Below are positions 15,986-24,817 of a stretch of 44,605 nt of DNA, piece after piece. This stretch comes from Sphingobacteriaceae bacterium UBA2059 (GTDB lineage Bacteria > Bacteroidota > Bacteroidia > Sphingobacteriales > Sphingobacteriaceae): contig DDAL01000031.1 in assembly GCA_002332615.1 (NCBI GenBank), forward strand, positions 49,636 through 94,240, read 5' to 3'. Made by a program: the position numbers and the translations under genes. Every line of letters begins with the position of its first letter. Position 1 is the first letter of the stretch. The notes under the pieces were generated by a model. It made no database searches and was not told the DNA's origin. It saw nothing but the letters and a program-made list of their open reading frames with translations.

Positions 15986-16813
15986 TTACAGTTGCTGAGG
16001 TAAAGATAATAAGGGAATGCTGCTTTTTGCCGCCATTGAGCAGGTTTTGCTCCTATGTACCATAGAGTCCCAGAAACCGTATTTTTTAGGAACCATAACC
16101 AGGATATCAGCATCATACTTGACTATTTCATGGCTTATCCCTTCGATAACGCCACAATCATCCAGATCGTTATAGTAGTATTTCAGTCCGTCGAAGTGAG
16201 GGCTGATAGCTTCGCGCTTGCCCGAACTTTCCATCAGTTCCGGTGTCATCTTCTTTACTTTCTGTACGTTCAAGATTTGAATTTCAGCTTTCAAGGCTAA
16301 TGCGAGATATCGTAATATAAGCATAGCATTATCAGAGAAGTTGCAATTATAGTCACACGCAAATAGTATCTTGCTGATACCGTGAAACTTTGCATTTCTC
16401 GGCACGGCAAGAATAGGATAGGTTGCTTTTTTAATAATGGTTGTAGTGGTATTGCCAAACATCTTTTGATCAATTGAATCGCCACGCATTCCCATAATAA
16501 CAAGTGAAGCATCGTGCTTTTCTACTTGCTTGTCGAGCTCGTCTTCAATATTGTTAAGAGTACTTTCCCAATGTGTTTCAATGTGATAAGTGTGCTTTAT
16601 GCGCAGCGCACTATAGCGTAAGGAAGCTTCGTTTGAGGCAATGAGTTCGTCAATTCCTGAGGCCAGCATGAGCGAATTGTGTGCATGCTGAGGAAAAACA
16701 AAGGAGTTGTAGATAACTAGTGTGGCATTTATTCCTCGGGCAAGTGCTGCTCCGTATTCCAGAGCGTTATTTGCGTCTTCCGATAGATCAGTGGCTACTA
16801 TAATCGTTTTCAT
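15986..16813 (-). CDS. Universal stress protein, two Usp domains
   Basis: 275 residues forming two tandem UspA-like domains. The first (residues 1 to about 145) opens with IIVATDLSEDANNALEYG and carries the ATP-binding motif GMRGDSIDQKMFGNTTTT (G-xx-G-x9-GN). The second starts at ILFACDYNCNFSDNA and lacks an intact nucleotide motif (MVPKKYGFWDSMVHRS), a common arrangement in Bacteroidota double-domain Usp proteins. These cytoplasmic proteins help survival under starvation or oxidative stress; the exact task is unknown. It is transcribed alone. An inverted repeat (TTAGGCT-N12-AGCCTAA, 16818-16843) lies immediately before its ATG, in the leader. Confidence 0.92.
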   Translation of the reverse strand: MKTIIVATDLSEDANNALEYGAALARGINATLVIYNSFVFPQHAHNSLMLASGIDELIASNEASLRYSALRIKHTYHIETHWESTLNNIEDELDKQVEKHDASLVIMGMRGDSIDQKMFGNTTTTIIKKATYPILAVPRNAKFHGISKILFACDYNCNFSDNAMLILRYLALALKAEIQILNVQKVKKMTPELMESSGKREAISPHFDGLKYYYNDLDDCGVIEGISHEIVKYDADILVMVPKKYGFWDSMVHRSKTCSMAAKSSIPLLSLPQQL

Positions 16814-16817
16814 AAAA

Positions 16818-16843
16818 TTAGGCTTTTTCAGAGTTTAGCCTAA
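16818..16843. promoter_or_regulatory. Dyad just upstream of the Usp gene
   Basis: TTAGGCT (16818-16824) and AGCCTAA (16837-16843) are perfect inverted copies with a 12-base spacer, starting 4 bp before the Usp ATG. They could form an mRNA leader hairpin covering the translation start, or an operator. Confidence 0.4.
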
Positions 16844-17030
16844 AATAATAAATAGCTTCGATATTTGCCAATAGTTTGAAAACCCTTACTTAAGCTTGTC
16901 TGTTCATTTGACGGTGATGTAACTAAGGCAGAACTAACGTGCCAATCTATTTTAAACCAATCTAACATTTAAACGTTATTCCTGAACCCTGAGATTGCAA
17001 GCATTGTATTGTTGATTTTTAAGAAAGTAT

Positions 17031-17046
17031 TTAACGTTAACTTAAC
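17031..17046. repeat. Triple TTAAC repeat upstream of ppk
   Basis: Three TTAAC units at 17031-17035, 17037-17041 and 17042-17046 lie 52 bp before the ppk ATG. TTAAC(A)-type repeats occur in PhoP boxes of Gram-positive bacteria, but the spacing here is different, so a phosphate-control role is only a suggestion. Confidence 0.25.
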
Positions 17047-17097
17047 ATGATTATCGCAGTTTTGTAAATTGAGTTGTGTTGTCAAAATAATTGCGGA

Positions 17098-19146
17098 ATG
17101 TCTAAACAAAATGTCCTTCTTACAAACAGAGAAATAAGTTGGTTGTATTTCAATGAGCGTGTTTTACAGGAAGCAGCAGATAAAAAGGTTCCATTGGTGG
17201 AGCGGATACGCTTTTTAGCCATATTTTCATCTAATCTGGATGAGTTTTACCGGGTAAGAGTACCAACACTAACAAGACTTACTAAAGTCAATGCAAAAGC
17301 AAAGGAATTATTAGGATACAATCCGAAAAAGGTGCTAAAAGAAATTAAGGATCTTGTGGTTAGACAGGAGGCTCGCTTTGATGATCTATATGAAAATGTT
17401 ATCATCAAGGAGCTGGCACAGGAAAAGATATTTATTATAAATGAGTATCAACTAAACGTTAGACGCGGGCAGTTTCTGAAAGAATATTTCAACAATAGAC
17501 TGTTATCTAACTTGGTGCCTATTATGCTCGATGAGGAAAAACCCTTTCCTGAACTTAAGGATAGGGCAATATACTTTCTTGTACGACTGAGCAAACCTGG
17601 CAGCTCGTTAAAATCACGCTATAGCTTGATTGAAATACCCACCAGCCTGGATAGATTTATTGTTTTGCCGGAAACTAATGATTTAAAATATATTATTTTG
17701 TTGGATGACATTATAAAGTACTGCCTACAGGACATTTATTTTATCTTCAACTACCCTGTATTAGAAGCTTATTCTATTCAGTTAACACGTGATGCTGAGC
17801 TTAGTCTTGACAGGACGGTTAGTGAAAAGTTTATAGAAACTTTAAGCAAAAGCCTTCAAAAGAGGAAAAAAGGTAAACCAATGCGACTACTGGTGGATAA
17901 TAAAATACCGCAGTTTATGCTAGACTATCTCCAGGATAAGCTTGAGTTGCCGTCTGAAGCAGTTATTCGCAGCAATAAGTATCACAACTTTAAAGATTTT
18001 GTCGATTTTCCTAATATCGGCAGGAAGGAACTTGAATATACTCGTCAGCAACCCCTTCCTGTTAAGGGTCTGGACTCTGGAAAAAGCTTGTTTAGCCAGA
18101 TTAAGAAACGTGACTTTTTGGTAAACCTGCCTTATCAGTCATTCGACTATATCATACATTTTTTGAGGGAGGCGGCTATAGATCCGCAAGTTATCGAAAT
18201 AAGCATTACTCTATACAGGCTGGCTCAAAACTCAAGAGTTATTAATGCTTTGATAAATGCTGCAAAGAATGGCAAGAAGGTGAATTGCCTTGTGGAGTTA
18301 AAAGCCCGTTTTGATGAAAAGAACAATATTTACTGGACTAATAAGCTTGAGGAAGAAGGAGTTCATGTTAATTATGGAATGATTGACTATAAGGTACATT
18401 CCAAGATATGCCTCATCACCCGAATTGAAAAAGGTGTGCAGGTGTACTATTCTAGCTTGGCAACCGGAAATTTTAATGAAAAAACAGCCCGTATTTATTG
18501 CGATCACAGCATATTTACCTATCATCAGGGCATAGGAGCTGAGTTGAAGAAGGTTTTTAGAGGACTCGAGAGAAAAGTATTTTACGATAATTATGAGTAC
18601 TTAATAGTTTCACCCCTTGAAACGAGAAAAAAGGTATTTGCATTAATTGACAAAGAGGTGAGCAATTATTTAGAAGGGAAGCCGGCAAAGATAATATTGA
18701 AAATGAATAGCCTTGCCGATGAAGATATGATAGCCAAACTTTATGAAGCTGGCAAGGCTGGTGTTAAAATTAAAATGATTGTAAGGGGGATGTGCTGTCT
18801 GGTACCGGGGGTGAAGGGTTTAAGTGAAAATATTGAGGTAATAAGCATAGTTGATAAATTCCTTGAGCATGCCAGGGTGTGGATATTTCAAAATGGGGGA
18901 GACGAAAAGATCTACCTGTCATCTGCCGATTTTATGACCAGAAATCTTGATCAAAGGCTTGAAGTGGGATTTCCTATCTTAGATGCCAGAGTAAAGAAAG
19001 AAATTAAAACCATAATTTCAATTCAGCTTAAGGATAATACAAAGGCGCGCATTATTAACATTCTGAATGATAACCGTTATAAGAAACGAGGGCTCAAGGA
19101 ATATCGCGCGCAGAATGATATATATAATTACTTAAAGAATAGATAA
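17098..19146 (+). CDS. ppk: Polyphosphate kinase 1
   Basis: 682 residues, a usual PPK1 length. It reversibly polymerises the gamma-phosphate of ATP into polyphosphate at the inner face of the membrane. It begins MSKQNVLLTNREISWLYFNERVLQEA, the conserved PPK1 opening, so ATG 17098 is chosen over an open TTG at 17074. The phospholipase-D-like catalytic part has the phosphorylated His in VHSKICLITR (H434, equivalent to E. coli H435) and the second His in EHARVWIFQNGG (H591, equivalent to H592). The gene ends in TAA, directly followed by the TTG start of ppx in the same frame. It leads a compact run that ends with murI. Confidence 0.97.
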   Translation: MSKQNVLLTNREISWLYFNERVLQEAADKKVPLVERIRFLAIFSSNLDEFYRVRVPTLTRLTKVNAKAKELLGYNPKKVLKEIKDLVVRQEARFDDLYENVIIKELAQEKIFIINEYQLNVRRGQFLKEYFNNRLLSNLVPIMLDEEKPFPELKDRAIYFLVRLSKPGSSLKSRYSLIEIPTSLDRFIVLPETNDLKYIILLDDIIKYCLQDIYFIFNYPVLEAYSIQLTRDAELSLDRTVSEKFIETLSKSLQKRKKGKPMRLLVDNKIPQFMLDYLQDKLELPSEAVIRSNKYHNFKDFVDFPNIGRKELEYTRQQPLPVKGLDSGKSLFSQIKKRDFLVNLPYQSFDYIIHFLREAAIDPQVIEISITLYRLAQNSRVINALINAAKNGKKVNCLVELKARFDEKNNIYWTNKLEEEGVHVNYGMIDYKVHSKICLITRIEKGVQVYYSSLATGNFNEKTARIYCDHSIFTYHQGIGAELKKVFRGLERKVFYDNYEYLIVSPLETRKKVFALIDKEVSNYLEGKPAKIILKMNSLADEDMIAKLYEAGKAGVKIKMIVRGMCCLVPGVKGLSENIEVISIVDKFLEHARVWIFQNGGDEKIYLSSADFMTRNLDQRLEVGFPILDARVKKEIKTIISIQLKDNTKARIINILNDNRYKKRGLKEYRAQNDIYNYLKNR

Positions 19147-20025
19147 TTGAGATACGCAGCTATAGATATTGGTTCAAACGCAGTGCGTTTGCTGATAGCA
19201 AATATATTTACAGACACTAAAAAGGCAACGTTTAAAAAAACGAGTCTGGTGAGGGTCCCCTTGCGGTTAGGTGATGATGCTTTCATCGATAAAAGGATAT
19301 CTGACGCAAAATCGGGGGAGCTGATTAAAACAATGATAGCCTTTCGGCATTTGATGGATGTTTATAAGGTGGAGGATTACATGGCTTGTGCAACCTCTGC
19401 TATGCGAGAAGCCGAGAACGGACCAGAGCTTGTTAAGCGGATTTTTGACGAAGCAAAGGTGAAACTTGAAATTGTAGAAGGACAAAAAGAAGCTAACATT
19501 ATCTATTCAACTCACATTGCCGAGAACCTTGAGCTTGATAAAGACTACTTGTATGTGGATGTTGGTGGAGGAAGTACGGAGCTTTCTATTTTTTCTGGAG
19601 CGAAGATCGTAGATTCGAAGTCTTTTCAGGTAGGTACCGTAAGGATGCTGGACAATGCGGATTTGCCAGAGACATGGAATGACATGAATGCCTGGATAAA
19701 AAGCCACTCGCGCAAGTACAAAGACTTGATAGGGATTGGTACTGGTGGGAATATAAACAAACTTTATCGTTTATCGGAAGAAAAACAGGGCAGACCGCTT
19801 AGCTTTAATAAGCTAAATGATATATATTCTCATTTAAAACGGCACTCCCTGAAGGAAAGAATTACCGTTTTGGGCTTAAATCAAGACCGGGCGGATGTTA
19901 TTGTACCTGCGTGCGAAATCTACCTTAAGGTGATGAAATGGGCTTCTGTTAAAAATATCTATGTACCAAATGTTGGCGTGGTAGATGGCATTATCCAGCT
20001 AATGATCGACAGGAATTTGAAATGA
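19147..20025 (+). CDS. ppx: Exopolyphosphatase/pppGpp phosphohydrolase (Ppx/GppA)
   Basis: 292 residues, the short two-domain form without the C-terminal HD-like extension of E. coli Ppx. It removes terminal phosphate from polyphosphate, or possibly hydrolyses pppGpp. The ASKHA ATPase fold is shown by YAAIDIGSNAVRLLI (phosphate 1 loop), CATSAMREAENG, DYLYVDVGGGSTELSIF (phosphate 2) and GIGTGGNINKL. The start must be the TTG at 19147: the preceding codon is the in-frame TAA of ppk, the DIGSN motif begins six codons later, and the first ATG is more than 50 codons downstream. Its stop overlaps the next ATG by four bases. Confidence 0.94.
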   Translation: MRYAAIDIGSNAVRLLIANIFTDTKKATFKKTSLVRVPLRLGDDAFIDKRISDAKSGELIKTMIAFRHLMDVYKVEDYMACATSAMREAENGPELVKRIFDEAKVKLEIVEGQKEANIIYSTHIAENLELDKDYLYVDVGGGSTELSIFSGAKIVDSKSFQVGTVRMLDNADLPETWNDMNAWIKSHSRKYKDLIGIGTGGNINKLYRLSEEKQGRPLSFNKLNDIYSHLKRHSLKERITVLGLNQDRADVIVPACEIYLKVMKWASVKNIYVPNVGVVDGIIQLMIDRNLK

Positions 20026-20858
20026 CGGTTTTCCTTTTTACTCTTATTCTTTTTATCGGTGCGATTGCAGCCGGACTTGTTGGTTCCTTAACAGGTCTTG
20101 GTGGTGGCGTTGTTTTAATTCCTCTTCTTACGCTTGGTTTTGATGTTGACATACGTTATGCAGTGGGTGCAGCTTTGGTTGCTTCTATTGCGACATCTTC
20201 GGGAGCCGCCGCCGCCTATATCAAAGAGGGTATTACCAATATACGAATAGGTATGTTTTTGGAGATTGCTACAACCACAGGTGCGATTGCCGGAGCTCTG
20301 ATAGCAATGTATATTTCTACTCATCTGGTAGCTGTAGTATTTGGTGTTGTTCTTCTTTTCTCTGCAGGCATGTCAATGCGCAAAAAAAATAATAACATAC
20401 GCAGTGACAAACAAAGCTTGCTGGCGGCTAAACTAAAACTCAACGGCAGTTACTATGATCATCAGGAAAAAATTAGTTACAACGTGTTTAATGTAATCGG
20501 CGGATATGCGATGATGACGCTCGCAGGAGTGATTTCGGGCCTCCTGGGGATCGGGTCGGGAGCTTTAAAGGTACTCGCAATGGACACTGTTATGAAGATC
20601 CCTTTTAAGGTGAGCACAACAACCAGTAATTTTATGATCGGCGTAACGGCGGCTGCGAGTGCCGTTGTTTATTTACAACGGGGTTATATAGCCCCCGGTA
20701 TAGCTATGCCTGTGGTGGTTGGAGTACTCGGGGGCTCGTTTGTAGGATCAAAGGTGCTGGTAAAAGCCGACACGAAGAAGCTGCGGCTCTTTTTTAGCGT
20801 TATTATTACGCTGCTGGCCATGCAAATGATTTATAATGGTATAACCGGTAGATTATGA
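20022..20858 (+). CDS. TauE/SafE-family membrane permease
   Basis: 278 residues and about eight membrane helices in two repeats. The family signature is clear in the first half (GLVGSLTGLGGGVVLIPLLTL, split here by its Gly-rich turn) and again in the second (GVISGLLGIGSGALKVLAMD). Members export sulfite, sulfoacetate or other small organic anions. The substrate here is unknown. The ATG overlaps the ppx stop (ATGA), and its own stop overlaps the start of the DUF1634 gene in the same way, so the four products are made in fixed proportion. A DUF1634 partner next to this family is a recurring arrangement. Confidence 0.9.
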   Translation: MTVFLFTLILFIGAIAAGLVGSLTGLGGGVVLIPLLTLGFDVDIRYAVGAALVASIATSSGAAAAYIKEGITNIRIGMFLEIATTTGAIAGALIAMYISTHLVAVVFGVVLLFSAGMSMRKKNNNIRSDKQSLLAAKLKLNGSYYDHQEKISYNVFNVIGGYAMMTLAGVISGLLGIGSGALKVLAMDTVMKIPFKVSTTTSNFMIGVTAAASAVVYLQRGYIAPGIAMPVVVGVLGGSFVGSKVLVKADTKKLRLFFSVIITLLAMQMIYNGITGRL

Positions 20859-21241
20859 TGAGGAAGATTCTTGAAAATGACAGGGATATAGCGGTTCTTT
20901 TAGGTAAAGTACTTCGGTATGGGGTTGTTTCTGCCAGCCTTATTGCTTTAATTGGAGGACTTCTCTATCTAGGTGAAAGCGGTTCTTTAGCTCCGGACTA
21001 CGAAATGTTTAAAGGAGCGCCTGAACCACTGAGACATTTGCCGGGTATTTTTAGCGGAGTGGCATCTTTTGACGGTGCATCTATCATACAATTATCTGTT
21101 GTTGTTCTTATTTCTACGCCCATCATACGCGTTGTTTTTTCTGCTTTTGGCTTTGCAATGGAAAAAGACTATTTGTATGTATTAATTACCTTTATAGTTT
21201 TGTGTGTGATACTATATGGAATGATTGGAGGCTTAGCTTGA
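20855..21241 (+). CDS. DUF1634 family membrane protein
   Basis: 128 residues with three hydrophobic segments (about 20-45, 72-95 and 103-126). It fits DUF1634, small inner-membrane proteins of unknown function that usually follow TauE/SafE permeases and may be accessory subunits. Typical stretches are VLRYGVVSASLIALIGGLL and PGIFSGVASFDGASIIQLSVV. Two adjacent ATG codons (20855 and 20858) could start it; the first overlaps the permease stop. Its final TTGA overlaps the TTG start of murI. Confidence 0.87.
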   Translation: MMRKILENDRDIAVLLGKVLRYGVVSASLIALIGGLLYLGESGSLAPDYEMFKGAPEPLRHLPGIFSGVASFDGASIIQLSVVVLISTPIIRVVFSAFGFAMEKDYLYVLITFIVLCVILYGMIGGLA

Positions 21242-22065
21242 AAGATCAAAAAGGACCGATTGGAGTCTTTGATTCAGGTTACGGAGGACTGACAGTTTTC
21301 AGGGAAATTATCAATGTGCTACCTCAGTACGACTTTATTTACCTGGGCGATAATGCCCGGGTTCCCTATGGTAACCGTTCAATGGAAACTGTTTATCAAT
21401 ATACTTTAGAATGTGTTAACAAATTGTTTGATCTGGGATGTCGTTTGGTGATCCTTGCTTGTAATACGGCTTCGGCTAAAGCATTGAGAACCATACAACA
21501 AAACAATCTGGATGACAGGCAGGACCTAAGGAGGGTATTGGGAGTTATACGACCTACGGCAGAGGTAATAGGCTGCTTTACCAAAAGTAATAAAGTTGGA
21601 GTGCTTGCTACGCAGGGAACAGTGGAGTCCGGCTCTTATGAAACTGAGATAAAGAAGCTTCACCCAGATATTAAAGTTTATCAGGAAGCGTGTCCAATGT
21701 GGGTTCCATTGGTAGAAAATGGCCTGTTTAACTGCGAAGGTGCTGACTTTTTCATCAAAACGAATGTGGAAAACCTGTTACAGAAAAATCCCGAGATTGA
21801 TGTAGTGATACTGGGCTGTACACACTATCCACTTTTGTCGCATAAGATCGAAAAACTTCTTCCGCCTTCAGTGAAATTGTTATCGCAGGGAAGGCTGGTT
21901 GCAGACAGTCTGAAAATGTATTTGGAACGACATCCGGAACTGGATGATTTATGTACCAAGTATGGAACATCAAAGTTCTATACTACGGACTCTGCTGTTA
22001 ACTTCGATAAAAAAGCGGGTCTTTTCCTTGGAAGGCGGGTTCAATCTGAATTTATTGAGGTCTGA
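21238..22065 (+). CDS. murI: Glutamate racemase
   Basis: 275 residues from the chosen start. It produces D-glutamate for peptidoglycan with two catalytic Cys residues, seen in LACNTASAK and LGCTHYPLL. The N-terminal motif is GVFDSGYGGLTV. A TTG start at 21238 is inferred: it overlaps the DUF1634 stop (TTGA), has GGAG 9 bp upstream, and gives MKDQKGPIGVFDSG. Starting at GTG 21202 would add 12 residues translated out of the coding frame of DUF1634, which is unlikely. It closes the ppk run. A functional tie to polyphosphate is not evident, and the arrangement may only serve co-expression. Confidence 0.95.
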   Translation: MKDQKGPIGVFDSGYGGLTVFREIINVLPQYDFIYLGDNARVPYGNRSMETVYQYTLECVNKLFDLGCRLVILACNTASAKALRTIQQNNLDDRQDLRRVLGVIRPTAEVIGCFTKSNKVGVLATQGTVESGSYETEIKKLHPDIKVYQEACPMWVPLVENGLFNCEGADFFIKTNVENLLQKNPEIDVVILGCTHYPLLSHKIEKLLPPSVKLLSQGRLVADSLKMYLERHPELDDLCTKYGTSKFYTTDSAVNFDKKAGLFLGRRVQSEFIEV

Positions 22066-22136
22066 AAGAAAAACGTTGTAAACCTAATCTGAACCAACAA
22101 AATAGTGCTAAGTTCCACTTATTGGAGGACAAAAGC

Positions 22137-22144
22137 TATTTTTG
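22137..22144 (+). promoter_or_regulatory. -7 box upstream of valS
   Basis: TATTTTTG matches TAnnTTTG, 22 bp before the chosen ATG, giving a short leader. The -33 element is weak. Its position supports the ATG at 22166 rather than the TTG at 22142, which overlaps the box. Confidence 0.45.
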
Positions 22145-22165
22145 TCGTTTAGTCCCAAAATTGCT

Positions 22166-24811
22166 ATGAGTATTTCAAAAACTTATAATCCTAAAGAAAC
22201 AGAGGATAAATGGTATAAGTACTGGCTGGATATGAACTTCTTTCATTCGGAGCCTGATGACCGTGAACCCTATACAATTGTGATTCCTCCTCCTAATGTT
22301 ACGGGAGTTTTGCATATGGGGCACATGCTTAATAATACTATACAGGATGTCTTGATCAGACGTGCCAGGATGCAGGGAAAGAATGCTTGTTGGGTGCCGG
22401 GAACAGATCATGCCTCAATCGCTACGGAAGCAAAGGTTGTAGCCATGCTTAAAGAGCGTGGTATAAATAAGAAGGACCTTAGCCGGGAAGAGTTTTTAAA
22501 ATATGCCTGGGAATGGAAAGAAAAATATGGAGGTATCATTTTAAAACAGCTGGAAAAGCTAGGCGCTTCATGCGACTGGGAGCGCACTCGTTTTACAATG
22601 GACGAAGATCTGTCTGAAGCGGTCATAGATACATTTATACACCTATATAACAAGGGCCTGATTTATCGTGGAATCAGAATGGTTAACTGGGATTCTAAAG
22701 GTCTTACAGCCGTGTCTGACGAAGAAGTTATACGCAAAGAAGTTAATCAAAAACTTTATTTCATAAAGTATTTCATAGCAGATGGCACTAGTGAAGTCGA
22801 TTTTATTGTCATTGCTACTACCCGTCCGGAAACTATTATGGCAGACTCTGCCATTTGTATTAACCCCGCAGACGAACGTTATCTTCATCTTAAAGGAAAG
22901 AAAGTTATTATTCCCCTTGTAAACAGGACTATTCCAATTATTGAAGATGAGTATGTAGAGATGGATTTCGGAACCGGGTGCTTAAAGGTAACACCTGCGC
23001 ACGATCTTAATGATTATGAACTTGGATTAAAGCATAACCTTCCGGTTATAGACATATTGAACGATGACGGTACTTTAAACCAGAACGCAGCGGTTTGTAC
23101 TGGCGAAGACAGATTTGTTGCCAGAAAGAAAATAACACGCATGCTTGAGGAAAGCGGACATCTTGAAAGGATAGAGGAGTATAAATCTCAGGTTGGTTTT
23201 TCTGAGCGAACGGATGCGGTTATTGAACCTAAGCTGTCTATGCAATGGTTTTGCAATATGGCTGAAATGGCCAGGCCTGCCCTTGAGTATGTCCAAAATG
23301 GCGATGTCAAGTTAATACCTGAAAAATTTATTAATACCTACAGGCACTGGATGGAAAATGTTAAGGATTGGAACATTAGCCGTCAGCTATGGTGGGGCCA
23401 ACGGATTCCTGCCTGGTACAATGAGCAAAATGAGTGGGTGGTTGCAAAGAGCAAAAGCGAGGCCGAACGCCTTTTTGAGTCACAGAACAAGAGCAACGTT
23501 AACATAAGGCAGGACGATGATGTTGTTGACACCTGGTTTTCTTCCTGGTTGTGGCCCATGTCTGTATTTGATCCCTCTGTTTGCGGTCACCCTGAAAAAC
23601 AAGGAAATGCAGACCTGGCTTATTATTATCCGACAAATGACCTTGTAACTGCTCCCGAAATACTGTTTTTCTGGGTTGCCAGAATGATCATGGCAGGCCA
23701 TGAGTTTAGAAAAGAAGCTCCTTTTAAAAACGTGTACCTTACTGGAATTGTAAGAGATAAGCTTGGCAGAAAGATGTCTAAGTCTCTTGGCAATTCTCCT
23801 GATCCTATAGAGCTGATAGAAAAGTATGGAGCGGACGGAGTACGGGTGGGTATGCTACTTTGCTCTCCGGCTGGAAATGACTTAATGTTCGATGAGTCCT
23901 ATTGTGAGCAAGGACGCAACTTTACTAATAAAATATGGAATGCTTTCAGACTGGTTAAGGGATGGCAGATCGATCATGATCTTAAAACCGATGAAGTTAA
24001 TAGCGTAGCGATCGCTTGGTTCGACAGCCGGTTCAATGAGGTTTTAAAGGAGATAGAGTCTCATTTTACAGAATACCGTCTTTCTGAAGCGCTCATGGCT
24101 ATTTATAAACTCGTATGGGATGATTTCTGTTCCTGGTATCTTGAATTCGTCAAGCCTGCTTATCAGGAACCCATAGACTCAGATACATTCAATGCTACAC
24201 TCGGTTTCTTTGAACAAATATTGAAACTCTTGCATCCTTTTACACCTTTCCTCACCGAAGAGCTTTGGCATGATGAGCTGTTCGGAGAACGAGCCGAAAC
24301 AGACTGTTGTATTATTGCTCACTATCCGCTAATCGAGGAGATAGATGCCATGTTACTTAAAGAACTCTCGGTTGTTCGGCAAATTATCTCTGAGGTACGT
24401 AACGTTCGTAATATGAAACAGCTATCTCCTAAGCAGGCTCTTCCCCTTAACATTAAAGTAAACTCTCATATAGACTATACTCGTTATGATCAGCTTATTA
24501 AAAAGATGGCAAATTTAAGCGAGCTTAGCTTGAATGGTGAAAGTGTTAAGGGAGCCGGCTCATTCATTTGCGGTACCGATGAGTGTTCACTTGTTCTTGC
24601 TGAAAGCATTGATGTGGAAGCTGAGCGAGAACGTATAACGAAAGAAATCGATTATCTTAAAGGGTTTTTACGTTCTGTTGATGCCAAGCTTAGTAACGAA
24701 CGCTTTGTTAATAACGCCAAGGAAAGCGTGGTTGAGAATGAACGACAGAAAAAAGCCGATGCGGAAGCTAAAATTAAAATTCTGGAACACGCTTTAACTG
24801 ATCTAATCTAA
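22166..24811 (+). CDS. valS: Valine--tRNA ligase
   Basis: 881 residues, the usual length. This class Ia synthetase charges tRNA-Val and edits mischarged threonine. The HIGH motif is HMGH at residues 50-53 within PPPNVTGVLHMGHML, and KMSKS lies at 536-540 (GRKMSKSLGNSPDPIELIEKYG region). The CP1 editing domain includes ATTRPETIMAD and the catalytic WWGQRIPAWY segment follows. The C-terminus is a charged coiled coil (EAERERITKEIDYLKGFL, VENERQKKADAEAKIKILE), as expected of ValRS. Conserved N-terminal SKTYNPKETEDKWYKYW fixes the ATG at 22166. Two lipoprotein genes follow, the first after 6 bp. Confidence 0.97.
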   Translation: MSISKTYNPKETEDKWYKYWLDMNFFHSEPDDREPYTIVIPPPNVTGVLHMGHMLNNTIQDVLIRRARMQGKNACWVPGTDHASIATEAKVVAMLKERGINKKDLSREEFLKYAWEWKEKYGGIILKQLEKLGASCDWERTRFTMDEDLSEAVIDTFIHLYNKGLIYRGIRMVNWDSKGLTAVSDEEVIRKEVNQKLYFIKYFIADGTSEVDFIVIATTRPETIMADSAICINPADERYLHLKGKKVIIPLVNRTIPIIEDEYVEMDFGTGCLKVTPAHDLNDYELGLKHNLPVIDILNDDGTLNQNAAVCTGEDRFVARKKITRMLEESGHLERIEEYKSQVGFSERTDAVIEPKLSMQWFCNMAEMARPALEYVQNGDVKLIPEKFINTYRHWMENVKDWNISRQLWWGQRIPAWYNEQNEWVVAKSKSEAERLFESQNKSNVNIRQDDDVVDTWFSSWLWPMSVFDPSVCGHPEKQGNADLAYYYPTNDLVTAPEILFFWVARMIMAGHEFRKEAPFKNVYLTGIVRDKLGRKMSKSLGNSPDPIELIEKYGADGVRVGMLLCSPAGNDLMFDESYCEQGRNFTNKIWNAFRLVKGWQIDHDLKTDEVNSVAIAWFDSRFNEVLKEIESHFTEYRLSEALMAIYKLVWDDFCSWYLEFVKPAYQEPIDSDTFNATLGFFEQILKLLHPFTPFLTEELWHDELFGERAETDCCIIAHYPLIEEIDAMLLKELSVVRQIISEVRNVRNMKQLSPKQALPLNIKVNSHIDYTRYDQLIKKMANLSELSLNGESVKGAGSFICGTDECSLVLAESIDVEAERERITKEIDYLKGFLRSVDAKLSNERFVNNAKESVVENERQKKADAEAKIKILEHALTDLI

Positions 24812-24817
24812 TCGCAG

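Noticed and set aside
21202..21237. Longer N-terminus of MurI from a GTG
   Set aside because: The extension runs within DUF1634 coding sequence in another frame; the TTG at 21238 has a GGAG ahead and gives a normal N-terminus.
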